From positions 103,293-167,292 of the forward strand of contig JANQRI010000008.1 in NCBI GenBank assembly GCA_028284675.1: a stretch of DNA of 64,000 nucleotides. The letters are read 5' to 3'. The notes under the pieces are model-generated. The model was given only the letters and a program-made list of their open reading frames with translations. It made no database searches and was not told where the DNA came from. Positions 44,389 to 54,333 of this stretch are shown in pieces (positions within the stretch are counted from its first letter, which is position 1; every line of letters starts with the position of its first letter). The position numbers were made by a program, and so were the translations under genes. Source of the stretch: Gammaproteobacteria bacterium. GTDB lineage: Bacteria > Pseudomonadota > Gammaproteobacteria > HTCC5015.

Positions 44389-45392
44389 GCTCAAACACAC
44401 AGAAAATTTCCGCCATCCCCACTAATATTATCACCGGATTTTTAGGCGTTGGAAAAACCTCGGCTATTTTGCATTTGCTTAAGGAAAAACCGGCCAATGA
44501 ACGTTGGGCCGTATTGGTTAATGAGTTTGGCGAGATTGGAGTAGATGGCAGCTTGTTTGAAGGACAGCATAGTGAAGAGCAGGCCGTGTTTATCCGCGAA
44601 GTGCCCGGTGGCTGTATGTGCTGTGCGGCAGGCTTACCTATGCAAATCGCATTAAACCAATTGCTCACGCGCGCCAGACCTGATCGCCTGCTGATTGAAC
44701 CGACGGGTCTTGGCCATCCTAAAGAAGTACTACAAGCTCTGTCTTCTGAACACTACCAAGAAGTGCTTGATATACAAAAAATCCTGACCTTAGTCGATGC
44801 ACGCAAATTATCAGATAAGCGTTATACAGAACACGATACATTTAATCAGCAAATTACTATCGCGGATATCGTGGTAGGCAACAAACAGGATTTGTATCAA
44901 AACAAAGACAACGCCAAACTTGAGGCATACGTAAAACAAAAAGGATCTACTGAAGCAGAGGTGATCTTCACACAAAATGGCAAAATAAAACTCACGCATT
45001 TATCCGGCAAAACTTCAGCGACCGCCAAAAGCCATCATCACCACCATCCGGCCGAAAAAAGACCTTTGCTGTCGGATGCTCCGATTCCCGAGTGCGGTTA
45101 TATTAAAGCCATCAATGAAGGAGAAGGTTTTCACAGTATCGGTTGGCGATTTTCATCAACCCGCGTGTTTCATCGTGAAAAGCTATTTTCATTCTTAAGC
45201 AGTATTCGCGCCGAAAGAATGAAAGCGGTATTTATTACGGAAGATGGCGTATTTGGCTATAACCTGACATCTGATGGCCTAACAGAAATTAAATTAGGCG
45301 ACTGTATGGGAAGCCGCATTGAAATCATCTCCGATCATATCAATGACGAGTGGGAGACACAGTTAATCGCATGTATTCTTGCCGATGTTTAA
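44385..45392 (+). CDS. COG0523/CobW-family metallochaperone GTPase
   Basis: 335 residues. G1 P-loop GFLGVGKT (residues 18-25), CxCC metal motif GCMCC (Cys77, 79, 80), Switch and NKxD (GNKQDL, about 165-170), a His5 cluster (about 217-221) and the CobW C-terminal domain. These proteins load or chaperone Zn2+ and are induced by zinc starvation. Zur box and genomic context support a zinc role. It overlaps the leader ORF by four bases. Confidence 0.9.
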   Translation: MSSNTQKISAIPTNIITGFLGVGKTSAILHLLKEKPANERWAVLVNEFGEIGVDGSLFEGQHSEEQAVFIREVPGGCMCCAAGLPMQIALNQLLTRARPDRLLIEPTGLGHPKEVLQALSSEHYQEVLDIQKILTLVDARKLSDKRYTEHDTFNQQITIADIVVGNKQDLYQNKDNAKLEAYVKQKGSTEAEVIFTQNGKIKLTHLSGKTSATAKSHHHHHPAEKRPLLSDAPIPECGYIKAINEGEGFHSIGWRFSSTRVFHREKLFSFLSSIRAERMKAVFITEDGVFGYNLTSDGLTEIKLGDCMGSRIEIISDHINDEWETQLIACILADV

Positions 45393-45405
45393 TATTCTCA
45401 ACTAG

Positions 45406-45431
45406 AACCCCGGCGTTTAAACACCGGGGTT
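45406..45431. terminator. Hairpin between convergent genes
   Basis: 26 bases, stem AACCCCGG/CCGGGGTT with a nested GTTTAAAC. It lies 13 bases after the GTPase stop and 12 before the stop of the leftward lipoprotein gene. No U-tract, so a bidirectional terminator is plausible but weak. Confidence 0.5.
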
Positions 45432-45443
45432 ACAGTGGCTATC

Positions 45444-46910
45444 TCATAATTTTTTATTGAACCATAGTGCCGCCTGATCAACTGATTCGTTCACTTCTGA
45501 CTCCTGATCGTAAAAACTAAATTGATGAAAAGGCGATTCCAGTTTCGTCTCCATCCAATACAGCGCTTTATCCTCTGTTGCAATTTTTTCAAAGTATTTT
45601 TTCGTATATTGCGGTAAAACAGCTCCATCGGAATGAATCATTAAAGTTGGTACGTTAAGCTTTTCCGCTGACGGCATTGGGTCAAGCGTCAGCCAGTCTT
45701 CCCAGGTCATTACCGCAAACTTATCTGCACTCCACTCCGGGATTGCACCACGCTCCGGATTTAAATAGTAGTCATAGTTTCCATACATTGCGGCTGATTG
45801 ATCCGTGGTTGAAATACTCGGGATATATTCCACTTCACCGGTCTCAGCATATTTCTTTTTTGCGGCCTGAGCCGCATTAATTCTGTCCTGCACACCTTCT
45901 TCACCACCATAGAAGAGCTTGACAGCTTCGGCATCATGCAACCAGGAAGCCGCTGTAACAACGGACTTAATACGCGGGTCTTCGGCGGCAGCCTGCAATG
46001 TGTACATTGACCCTGCACAAATACCAAGTGCTCCGATTGCTTCAGCTTCTACCTCAGGCAAACTCTGGAGAAATGTTACTGCACTCCTGATGTCTTCAAC
46101 CTTCTGCAGTGGATTTTCATAGAAACGAGGTAAGCCTCCGCTTTCCCCAAAATTTCTAAAATCAAAAGCCAAGGTTATAAAGCCTTCTTTGGCGAGTTTT
46201 TCTGCGTAAAGGCCTGCCATTTGCTCTTTGACGGTAGTCCAGCTACCGGAGACAATTACTGCTGGATATTTTTTGTCAGCATCATAATTATCTGGAAAAA
46301 ACAGGTTACCCACTATTTTCTCCCCTTTACTGACAAACTGCACTTTTTTGGCAAATGTTTCATCTGCCTGTTGAGGGGTATTAGCATTGCTCGCATTCAT
46401 TTTATTGACCTCTTGTAAAAAGTTGAGATTGCCTTTCTGTCCGTGCATGATTAAAGTCATGCTGGTTATTTTCCATTGCTTATTTATTTTCCGAAGCTTA
46501 TGGTGATATCGACCGAAAGCATCCCAATACTCAAAGCCGTCAGCCAAATGGCTTGCATACACATGAGAGTACGTTTCTGCCTGATCGGCTTCGATTGAAA
46601 TTTCAAAATTAGTCAGCATGTGGTGGGTATTTACTCTTGCCAATAAATTCTTCCAACCACCCACAAGATCTGAGGCATTAACTATACTGCCAGGTTGCCC
46701 CGAAAGACTTGAATAATCCACATATACCTTATCGGCAAATTGTGCCGTGGCAATATCCCATTGCTTGGTATCGATCGCATTGACCATAGTAACGATGCTT
46801 TGCCTGACTTGCGCATGGGCTGAAAGCTCATTTTCACTAACACACCCCGCGAGCAGGATGCTTATCGCGCAGAACACCACAGAGACCAACTTCAAGTACG
46901 ATGATTTCAT
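45444..46910 (-). CDS. SnoaL-like domain fused to a YcjY/dienelactone-hydrolase-like enzyme (lipoprotein)
   Basis: 488 residues. Lipobox LLAGC (Cys22), then an NTF2/SnoaL-like domain (about 30-165; IDTKQWDIATAQFADKVYVDY and DAFGRYHHKLRKINKQWKI), then an alpha/beta hydrolase (about 185-485) with VKEQMAGLYAEKLAKEGFI and a GxCxG nucleophile elbow (LGICAGSMY) suggesting a Cys nucleophile. The second part is paralogous to the enzyme at 53336. Located outside or at the outer membrane by its lipobox. It is the last gene before the AraC regulator. Confidence 0.82.
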   Translation of the reverse strand: MKSSYLKLVSVVFCAISILLAGCVSENELSAHAQVRQSIVTMVNAIDTKQWDIATAQFADKVYVDYSSLSGQPGSIVNASDLVGGWKNLLARVNTHHMLTNFEISIEADQAETYSHVYASHLADGFEYWDAFGRYHHKLRKINKQWKITSMTLIMHGQKGNLNFLQEVNKMNASNANTPQQADETFAKKVQFVSKGEKIVGNLFFPDNYDADKKYPAVIVSGSWTTVKEQMAGLYAEKLAKEGFITLAFDFRNFGESGGLPRFYENPLQKVEDIRSAVTFLQSLPEVEAEAIGALGICAGSMYTLQAAAEDPRIKSVVTAASWLHDAEAVKLFYGGEEGVQDRINAAQAAKKKYAETGEVEYIPSISTTDQSAAMYGNYDYYLNPERGAIPEWSADKFAVMTWEDWLTLDPMPSAEKLNVPTLMIHSDGAVLPQYTKKYFEKIATEDKALYWMETKLESPFHQFSFYDQESEVNESVDQAALWFNKKL

Positions 46911-47098
46911 TTGATTCTCCTGTTTTCTAACTTTAGGCTTGCTTCCAGGCGGCCGGCTTAGGCTAGTTGTCCTGGATTGACTGGGCCAGTCAGCTGGCTG
47001 AACTGTTTACAGATTAACAAGGGTTTGCAATCCAAGATTGAAAATTATTGCTTAAATATTTGTATTTTCTTGCAGCCCAGGATTGAGCATTAAGTTAT

Positions 47099-48004
47099 TC
47101 AGGAACGGCTTTGCTTTTGAAACTGCTTTGGCGTCAGACCAAACTGGTTCTTAAATGCCCTGGTGAAATGGGATTGATCATTGAAACCCAGACCGAGCCC
47201 AACGGAAGCGATGTCGCTTTGAGGTGAAGACAAGAGCACCTGGGCCTGTTCCAGTCGCTTATTCATCAGGTACTGATACGGCGTAACCCCGACCAGTTTT
47301 TTAAACTCCCTAAGAAAATAAAACTTACTGCAATGCAATAAATCAGCCAGATCGTCAACGGTAATACTGCTGCCGATATTTTTATCAATGTGCACATCAA
47401 CTTTATCTATTTGTTTTTGATCCAGCTTTGATGCGGCAGAGCTTTTATTTTGCAGATCAGAAAAATTTGAGTAATTCTGGATATAGTGAGTTGCGAGCAA
47501 GGAGAGCAGGTTCTTTAAGTACGAGTACCCATTGCGCCCACCTGCCCTGGCCTCAATTAAAAACAGCTCCACAATGCCCTTGATCGTCTCATCATGAACA
47601 TTGTAATTATTCAGAAATTGCAGATCTCCCCCTTTAAGGTTGAGAGAACAACTATCCAAAAACTCTTTTTCCTCCACAGCCAGGATCACAAAGTAACATG
47701 GCTCAGAAATATCATGTGAAAACGGCGAACTGGGGGGATTAATCCAGATATCTCCCGGGCTGGTTTTTAGTTCAGTCATGCCATTGGCAGTCTCTACACT
47801 CCAGTGCAAATCCTGATCTAACGCCAATGCGAAATAAAAATAAGGAGTGTAAACATTTTTAGGATAAAAGTGCGGAGAACTGCCCTTTTCGAGAATAACA
47901 CCAGGCCAATCCAGCTCAGCATTTGAAAATTTAATACCCAATACCTGACCGCAATCAGATGGGTTTTTTGTATCATAATCAAAAAATTTCAGACGAGATT
48001 TCAT
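47099..48004 (-). CDS. AraC-family transcriptional regulator
   Basis: 301 residues. The N-terminal cupin-like sensing region is followed by two helix-turn-helix motifs typical of AraC (SITVDDLADLLHCSKFYFLREFKKLVG and VGLGLGFNDQSHFTRAFKNQFG). ATG at 48004 removes a 25-residue extension that lies over the neighbouring gene. It is separated from the lactate permease by 28 bases on the same strand and is likely co-transcribed with it; the lipoprotein hydrolase 45444 is a possible target. Confidence 0.9.
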   Translation of the reverse strand: MKSRLKFFDYDTKNPSDCGQVLGIKFSNAELDWPGVILEKGSSPHFYPKNVYTPYFYFALALDQDLHWSVETANGMTELKTSPGDIWINPPSSPFSHDISEPCYFVILAVEEKEFLDSCSLNLKGGDLQFLNNYNVHDETIKGIVELFLIEARAGGRNGYSYLKNLLSLLATHYIQNYSNFSDLQNKSSAASKLDQKQIDKVDVHIDKNIGSSITVDDLADLLHCSKFYFLREFKKLVGVTPYQYLMNKRLEQAQVLLSSPQSDIASVGLGLGFNDQSHFTRAFKNQFGLTPKQFQKQSRS

Positions 48005-48032
48005 AAATTGCGCAGCAATTTTGAGATAGGTT

Positions 48033-49718
48033 TTAGATAATCGAGAACAGTATACCAAGCACACCGGCAAAAAAAACATAATACAAAGTTGGCAGGATGA
48101 GTTTTTTAATTAATTGACTCTCTCGCCCAAGCATTCCTACCGTTGCTTCAGCAGCGACAATATTTGAAATACAAATGATGTTGCCTGCCGATGCGCCGAC
48201 ACATTGAAGGCCGATAATCATAGCAGCTGAAGCTTGAATAGAGACAGCCATTCCAAACTGGAACAGCGTAAACATCATATTACTTACGGTCACACTCCCC
48301 GCAACAAAAGAACCGGTTGCACCGACGATGGACGCGAAAAAAGGCCAGGACTGACCCGCAATGGAAGACACTCCTTCAGCCAGCACCAGGGGCATGCTCA
48401 ACAACGCGAGTTCATTTTCACCGGTATTGATAAATACTTTAGCCATTAATACTGCGGAACCCAGAGGCACAACGGTTTTTACCAGGATCGGCAAGGTCAC
48501 TTTAAACGCTTCGCCTATGTCCACAAGCCTCATTTTCTGTTGAAAATAAGTAATCGCAATAACCAATAAAAACGAGCTTGGCGGCAAATACAAAGGGGAT
48601 GAAGAGGCCTGAATATTTGTCCCTAAAATTGCCGGCCAGCTAACAGTTACGCTTTGTAGCCACATTTTAAAAGGCAGAAAATCCAAACGGGAAACAACGA
48701 GAAATAAGGCCAGCAATACATAGGGTGTCCAGGCGGCTACAGTGCTGAGTGGCTCTCGCGAACCAAGCCGCGGGTCATTTAAAGCGCTTGGGTTTAATTC
48801 GGCGGAAGCAGACCAGGTACCGGGCCAATGGGCCTGGTTTGCAAAATCCCAGGTGTCTCCCGGTACAAATAGTTTTTTGCGCGCGGCAGTAACGACAATA
48901 GCCAAGCCGCAAAGCCCTCCTATCAAGGTGGGAAATTCAGGGCCGAGGTAAAGCGCTGTCAGCAGATACGGCAAGGTAAAGGCAAACCCAGCCAAAAGTG
49001 CAAACTTCCAGGCAGCAAATGCCGCTCGCCAGCGCGCTCGTAAGGGTAATTGTTGCCCAAACGTTAGTGTAAGAGACAAAACCAAAATAAACGGAATGAA
49101 GCTGCCGATAATCGCATGAAATATGCCGGCCCAGCGACCGGTCTCTGCGATTAATTCAGTATAACTCTGGCCTTTTGCACTGAGATGCTCAGTCACGGCA
49201 CTTACGCCCGATAAGCCGGTATCAACGCCAATCAGTATCGGGGTACCGATGGCGCCAAAAGTTGACGGTGTGCTTTGAATAATTAACGCCATCATCACCG
49301 CCGCCAGAGGCGGAAAACCGATGGCAACCATTAAAGGCACGGTAATCACGGCCGGGGTACCAAAACCGGAGGCTCCTTCAATGAAGCTGCCAAATAACCA
49401 CGCGATAATAATCGCCTGAATGCGCCGGTCGGGTGAAATGGCCAATAAGCTCTGACGTATATGATCCAGCGCCCCGGACACTTTTAAAGTGTTGAGTAAA
49501 AATACTGCAGCAAATACGATATATAAAATATCGAATGCGGCGAAACCGCCCTGAATAGTCGATGCGAGAATAATGTCGATGGGCACCTGCCAAACAAAAT
49601 ATGCCAGGAGCGCCGTGATTAAAAACGCAATGGGCATCACTTCGCCGGCAGGCCGCTTGGCGAGCAGCAATAAAACGAATATTGCAAGAATGGGTGTAAG
49701 TGCTGTGAAAAAGTACAT
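48033..49718 (-). CDS. lctP: L-lactate permease
   Basis: 561 residues, about 13 membrane helices. Hallmarks of the LctP family: FGSFIEGASGFGTPAVITVPLMVAIGFPPLAAV, SSIAGQSWPFFASIVGATGSFVAGS and QCVGASAGNIICISNIVAAEATVG. Imports L-lactate (and related hydroxy acids) with protons. A weak ribosome-binding site precedes the ATG. Next gene on the operon: AraC regulator. Confidence 0.93.
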   Translation of the reverse strand: MYFFTALTPILAIFVLLLLAKRPAGEVMPIAFLITALLAYFVWQVPIDIILASTIQGGFAAFDILYIVFAAVFLLNTLKVSGALDHIRQSLLAISPDRRIQAIIIAWLFGSFIEGASGFGTPAVITVPLMVAIGFPPLAAVMMALIIQSTPSTFGAIGTPILIGVDTGLSGVSAVTEHLSAKGQSYTELIAETGRWAGIFHAIIGSFIPFILVLSLTLTFGQQLPLRARWRAAFAAWKFALLAGFAFTLPYLLTALYLGPEFPTLIGGLCGLAIVVTAARKKLFVPGDTWDFANQAHWPGTWSASAELNPSALNDPRLGSREPLSTVAAWTPYVLLALFLVVSRLDFLPFKMWLQSVTVSWPAILGTNIQASSSPLYLPPSSFLLVIAITYFQQKMRLVDIGEAFKVTLPILVKTVVPLGSAVLMAKVFINTGENELALLSMPLVLAEGVSSIAGQSWPFFASIVGATGSFVAGSVTVSNMMFTLFQFGMAVSIQASAAMIIGLQCVGASAGNIICISNIVAAEATVGMLGRESQLIKKLILPTLYYVFFAGVLGILFSII

Positions 49719-50052
49719 GATGTTTATCGTTATTCAGCGCACATGGCCAAACCGACCTTATTAGCGCAGGCTTTACCTGCCTCAAAAACGTATTTTCCAG
49801 CCGGCGTCCCCAGAAAAATATTGTATTTCAATACATTAAATGAAAGAAAGTTAAGTATCAAAATTTTGGTCAATATACGTATGGAAACATAAGCCGGCTA
49901 TATTTTGGACCATGAAATGGTCGCATAGCAACGTGCTGAATCCAAATGGCTTTTGAGAAATTAACGAAAGTAATTTTGAGACGGATGAGTGCCTTGGGAT
50001 CGTGGTGAACGAAATTAGAAAATGTAAAGGCGATAAGATAAATGATGCTGCT
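49719..50052. other. Intergenic region with no recognised gene
   Basis: About 330 bases between the divergent lactate permease promoter side and the end of the TonB gene. AT-rich; contains no feature I can support. Confidence 0.5.
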
Positions 50053-50784
50053 TTAAAGCCCCAGCGGCTCGGCTAGTGCATCAGGCGCGATGGAACTAAC
50101 CAACAGCCGGATTGGCTGCGGTAAAGCAACAGGAGGTTGTTCCACACTTAACTTAGAGCGCTTAATAAGCCGGACTATCCTGGATTCCAGTTCGGTATCA
50201 CCGGTTGATTGATCGATTTCACAGTTTTCAATGGAACCATCGCTGCTGATCCAAATTTTAAGAGCTATTTTATAGTAGCTATTGCGTAATTCCTTGCGGT
50301 TTTCCAACAGTCTTTGCAAATCCAGTTCAATCGATTTGAAGTAATCCGCGTACCGCTGCATCGGGTTCGAAGAGCCGCCGCCGTCCAAAAGACCGTGGCC
50401 GCGGGGTTTTGCTTTGAGCCCAAATGCATCACCACCGGCGACTCCAGCGGTATCCAAACCAAGAAAATCATCCAGCATATCGTTTGCAGCATCCGTCGGG
50501 TCATCAATTTCATTATCAGACTCTATGTCAACGGTATCCTCTTTCGTCTCAGGTTCGGTGAACTCAAGTTCTTCGATTGGTTCCGGCAAAGGGGGTAACT
50601 CGGCATTTATCAGGAGCACGCGTTGAGGCGGTTCTGTGCGGCGATCGCCCGCCTGACTGATAACAAGCTTGGCAGTGAAAAAAACCACTGCCAATGCGAG
50701 TACGGCAGCCGCTAGTCGAGCGGCTTGGATCGTTTGATGCGAGACCGTTTTTTTATGTGTCTCAAGTAGAGGTAACGGACTCAT
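50053..50784 (-). CDS. TonB-family energy transducer (second system)
   Basis: 243 residues: N-terminal membrane helix (about 20-42), a long acidic linker (PEPIEELEFTEPETKED), then a C-terminal TonB-like domain (about 150-235, YYKIALKIWISSDGSIENCEID). Paired with the ExbD (overlap ATGA at 50781-50784) and the ExbB fusion, it forms a self-contained energising unit with no dedicated outer-membrane receptor in the window. Confidence 0.85.
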   Translation of the reverse strand: MSPLPLLETHKKTVSHQTIQAARLAAAVLALAVVFFTAKLVISQAGDRRTEPPQRVLLINAELPPLPEPIEELEFTEPETKEDTVDIESDNEIDDPTDAANDMLDDFLGLDTAGVAGGDAFGLKAKPRGHGLLDGGGSSNPMQRYADYFKSIELDLQRLLENRKELRNSYYKIALKIWISSDGSIENCEIDQSTGDTELESRIVRLIKRSKLSVEQPPVALPQPIRLLVSSIAPDALAEPLGL

Positions 50785-51185
50785 TTTACCAAACGGGATG
50801 TAACCAGGCCCAGGTTAGTAATTTCCAGACGTTTTATAACATCCAAGACCTGCACAACCCGATCGTAGCGAATCGCCGCGTCACCTTTAACAACCAGCGG
50901 TAAATTAGGGTCGATTGCCCGGTATTGCCTTAAGCGTTGTTCAAGCTCCGCAATAGTCACACGCGACGTATCCAGATAGATCTGACCTTCGGCTGTAATT
51001 GTAACGGCTTTGGTTTTCGGTTGGGCTAAACTTGGCGCTTTACTGGCTTTGGGTAAATCCACCGTGATGCCTTGTACGGTGGCCGTGGCCATAATAATAA
51101 ACACAATTAACAGCGTCCAGGCAAGATCCATTAACGGCGTTACGTTTAGTTCATCATAGATTCGTGGCCGAAATTTTCGTGGCAT
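50781..51185 (-). CDS. ExbD-family proton channel subunit (second system)
   Basis: 134 residues. ELNVTPLMDLAWTLLIVFIIMATATVQG carries the proton-relay Asp (PLMD). The periplasmic domain follows, ending at RLVK. It overlaps the ExbB-fusion gene by 32 bases and the TonB gene by four, so the three genes form a tight operon. ATG at 51185 gives the family-normal N-terminus. Confidence 0.88.
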   Translation of the reverse strand: MPRKFRPRIYDELNVTPLMDLAWTLLIVFIIMATATVQGITVDLPKASKAPSLAQPKTKAVTITAEGQIYLDTSRVTIAELEQRLRQYRAIDPNLPLVVKGDAAIRYDRVVQVLDVIKRLEITNLGLVTSRLVK

Positions 51186-52989
51186 TTTTTTCACCGATGA
51201 TAGTTTTATGTTGGGATGATGAAGCCCGGGTAAGTTTGCTGATGAACCTTTCGATGAATACTTCCATCGAGGCAACCCGTCGCCCGATTCCCCCGGATAT
51301 ATAGTTGTAACCAAATAGCGCGGGAATTGCGACAATCAGGCCCATCACGGTTGTTGTTAACGCGGCTGCGACACCCGGCGCAATGGTGTTAACGTTAACG
51401 TCTCCCGCTTCAGCAATGGCTGCAAAGGTGAGCATTACTCCGAGCACAGTACCGAGTAAACCTAAAAACGGACCGCCACTGACGGCGATAGTCAGTGCAA
51501 TCAGTCGCGAGTTAAGCCGGTCTGTTTCGTGAACCAGCTGCACTTCCATGCTTGCGCGAATGGCTTGTATGTCGGCAACGTCAATTTTTTTCAACTCCTG
51601 TAATTCACCGGCAAAGTGCGCATATTCATTTATGCCTGCCTGGTAGATGCGAAAAAGCCCTGAACTATTGTAAGCGGTCTTTTCCTGCTCTGATGTTGAT
51701 TGTGATGATAATAGTTCTTCGCCGGTTTGCCGGCTAAACCCGTCACTGAAATGATCATCGGCGTACTCGGCACGTCTTAGCAGCAATGCTTTACCGACGA
51801 TAACATCAATAGCGGCAATACCCATTGCGCACAGTAATAATATAATTATCCAGCCTTCCAGGCGGATTGCTTCAAACAATGAAAATACCAAAGCGAAGTA
51901 TTCAGCAAGATTACCGCCCTTGTTTTGTTCCTCGTCTTCACCAAAGTTGATTATAGACCCTTCCGGGCTCTCACCTTGTGCGGCTAACCGGAAAGCCGCT
52001 GCATGTTTTGAGCTGGATACTAATCTTATTTCATCAATGTTACCAATGAACCCTGGTTTGTTTCCCTGGGCGCCCATGACTAAATTCCCGGCAGCTTCGA
52101 TCGTTGGAACCGGTTGACTGTGCGCAGTCTGGCCATCAACAAATAATGTCATATCGCCTTCTCCAACCGTGAGTGCAATATGGTACCAACGGTCAAAGCC
52201 CAGGGCCGTTGCCGTATCGAGTCGAACAGAGGCTTCATTGCTTATGAGCTCGGCAAGCAACCTATTATTATCAATATCCAATAGAATCTGCGCGGCCTGA
52301 TCACCATACTGAAAAATGGCTGCGCGTGTTGCCTGGTCTGGATTCAGTTTGAGCCAGAAAGAGATTGTATTGCCGCGTTTTGTATCAATACCCAGCGCGG
52401 GTGTTGCCGGCAATATCAGCTGACTCGTAGCCACAAATGCCGCTCCCGCATCAATCAGTCCCGCTGCTTGCAAGCGGCCACTGAACTCCGTTGGGTGATG
52501 CTCAAAAGCAGTACTATCCAACGGCAAACCGCTCATTTCATTTAAATGCAGAACCACGGTCTGTTCAGCACTATAACTCGCTTTAGGTTCTGAGAGACTG
52601 GCTGCTTCGGGGTTGCCATAGTACATCCAAAATGAATCCCGGCTCTCTGTTGGTCGCGGAACCCGAACCCATATCAACGCAATTCCAGCCAAGGGGTCGT
52701 AGCTTTCAATATGAAACTTGAGCGGAGTCTGATCATCTCCGGCTATAAATCGAAGATCGCTGCCGCTGGCATCCATATCAATAAAAAAATTAAAATTTGC
52801 GGGATGCAAGCGCACCAAAACAGTGATGTCTTCCTGCAGCGCTTGAGCGGTCGCAATAGCCGCAGGCTCAAAAGTAATTTTTTTCCGATACTGCCAGTCT
52901 TCATTCCACCATGCGATACATGCCTGCCCATAAAACAACAAACAAAGTAGTATTAATGGTTTGCTTAGAGTCAGCTTTTTGAATCGCAT
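51154..52989 (-). CDS. DUF2341-LamG-ExbB/MotA/TolQ fusion protein
   Basis: 611 residues: signal peptide (about 1-26), DUF2341 (about 27-135, AWWNEDWQYRKKITF start, FWMYYGNPEA end), LamG/concanavalin A-like domain (about 150-345, GNTISFWLKLNPD and WYHIALTVGEGDMTLFVDG), a membrane helix (about 380-400), and an ExbB/MotA proton channel (about 490-590, SGGPFLGLLGTVLGVMLTF, AAALTTTVMGLIVAIPA). It fuses a predicted periplasmic or surface glycan-binding sensor to an ion channel. First gene of the operon with ExbD and TonB-like proteins. Confidence 0.88.
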   Translation of the reverse strand: MRFKKLTLSKPLILLCLLFYGQACIAWWNEDWQYRKKITFEPAAIATAQALQEDITVLVRLHPANFNFFIDMDASGSDLRFIAGDDQTPLKFHIESYDPLAGIALIWVRVPRPTESRDSFWMYYGNPEAASLSEPKASYSAEQTVVLHLNEMSGLPLDSTAFEHHPTEFSGRLQAAGLIDAGAAFVATSQLILPATPALGIDTKRGNTISFWLKLNPDQATRAAIFQYGDQAAQILLDIDNNRLLAELISNEASVRLDTATALGFDRWYHIALTVGEGDMTLFVDGQTAHSQPVPTIEAAGNLVMGAQGNKPGFIGNIDEIRLVSSSKHAAAFRLAAQGESPEGSIINFGEDEEQNKGGNLAEYFALVFSLFEAIRLEGWIIILLLCAMGIAAIDVIVGKALLLRRAEYADDHFSDGFSRQTGEELLSSQSTSEQEKTAYNSSGLFRIYQAGINEYAHFAGELQELKKIDVADIQAIRASMEVQLVHETDRLNSRLIALTIAVSGGPFLGLLGTVLGVMLTFAAIAEAGDVNVNTIAPGVAAALTTTVMGLIVAIPALFGYNYISGGIGRRVASMEVFIERFISKLTRASSSQHKTIIGEKNATKISATNL

Positions 52990-53335
52990 AGTTATTTATG
53001 ATTCCAATCAATATTGTTAATTTTTTATGACATTTCTTTGACAGGTTGCCTGGGGGGTGCGCGTGCACATATTAGCCACAGCCGTTAAATTCAAATTGAT
53101 TTGCATCAATTGAACTTACAAATATCGCCAGTATTAACTTAAGGCATCAGCAACCATGAAATATCATCCTCTTCAATTATGAAGATTAGATGTCAAACAA
53201 TGCTGTGCTTTCGTATATTTGTATACAGGAAACGTAATTCTGTTTATTTAGTTATGAGGCATGTCGTCCTACCATGTTTACATACCGTCCAGGTAGCGAA
53301 GTTACCAAATTTTATTCAATCAGGAGGACTACAAT
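52990..53335. other. Intergenic region with no recognised gene
   Basis: About 350 bases, AT-rich, holding the ribosome-binding site AGGAGGA of the next gene. No promoter or RNA could be assigned. Confidence 0.5.
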
Positions 53336-54307
53336 ATGACTATTCAATCCGGCAAAAACGCTATCACTTTTAAATCACAAGGCCTTAACCTTGCAGCCCA
53401 CCTCTACACACCGGAAGGGTTTGACGAGAATGGCAGCTACCCAGCTGTTGTCATCTCCTCGGCCTTCAACCAGGTCAAGGAGCAAACGGGTGCGGTCTAT
53501 GGCGCGCACCTGGCCACTTTGGGCTATGTCGCGATTTCTTTCGACCACATCGGCTATGGCGACAGCGAAGGAGAACTTCGCAATAATGAGAATGCATTCG
53601 TAAAAATTGAGAGCATTCGCAATGCGATCAGCTTTATGGGCACTTTACCTTTCGTCGATCGCAACAATCTTTTCGGCCTGGGGGTGTGTGCATCCGGTGG
53701 TTACATAGCGCTCGTAGCAACAACCGACAAGCGATTGAAAGCCGTCGCTTCCATCTCCGGCATGCTGGGCAACAAAGCCAGTTACTTTGGGGCAATGGAT
53801 CGTGAAACAGTCACCGGCTTGATCGCAATGCAGAATGCAGGCCGTCAAAAAGCCTATGAAACGGGTGTTGTGGACTATGTGGACGCTCTCGGCATGAGCG
53901 CCGAAGAAGAGAAGCTTAAAACAGGTGAAACCCCAAGCGAAGGCTATGATTACTACATGACTGAACGAGCAGGTGCGCAAACTTACCCTAACTACAGCCA
54001 TTTATCACCATCGTTCATGTTAGAAGCACCTATGCTCGCCGATGCAGCCAGCTATGCACCTTATATCTATACACCTTTCATTGGCATTGTTGGCGAAAAG
54101 GCGATGGACCCAGCCAGCGGAGCATTATGCACGGGCCCACTCACGAAAGATTTCGTTGCCCAGGCCTCAGAGCCAAAAGAGTTTGTCGAAATTGCCGGCG
54201 CTTCTCATGTCGACCTTTACGACAAGGATGAATTTGTAACACTCGCGATCGAAGCGATGGATGGTTTTTTCAAAAAGCACGGCGGAAACCATGCACAAGC
54301 GGCTTAA
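53336..54307 (+). CDS. YcjY-like alpha/beta hydrolase
   Basis: 323 residues, no signal peptide. AFNQVKEQTGAVYGAHLATLGYV and FDHIGYGDSEGE, then GLGVCASGGY with a Cys in the nucleophile position (Cys118). Paralog of the hydrolase half of 45444. YcjY relatives are dienelactone hydrolase-like; substrate unknown. Excellent AGGAGG ribosome-binding site eight bases upstream. A small DUF2255 protein and an AraC regulator follow on the same strand. Confidence 0.85.
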   Translation: MTIQSGKNAITFKSQGLNLAAHLYTPEGFDENGSYPAVVISSAFNQVKEQTGAVYGAHLATLGYVAISFDHIGYGDSEGELRNNENAFVKIESIRNAISFMGTLPFVDRNNLFGLGVCASGGYIALVATTDKRLKAVASISGMLGNKASYFGAMDRETVTGLIAMQNAGRQKAYETGVVDYVDALGMSAEEEKLKTGETPSEGYDYYMTERAGAQTYPNYSHLSPSFMLEAPMLADAASYAPYIYTPFIGIVGEKAMDPASGALCTGPLTKDFVAQASEPKEFVEIAGASHVDLYDKDEFVTLAIEAMDGFFKKHGGNHAQAA

Positions 54308-54333
54308 TTGCATGATTGATAAGGCATGGCAGA

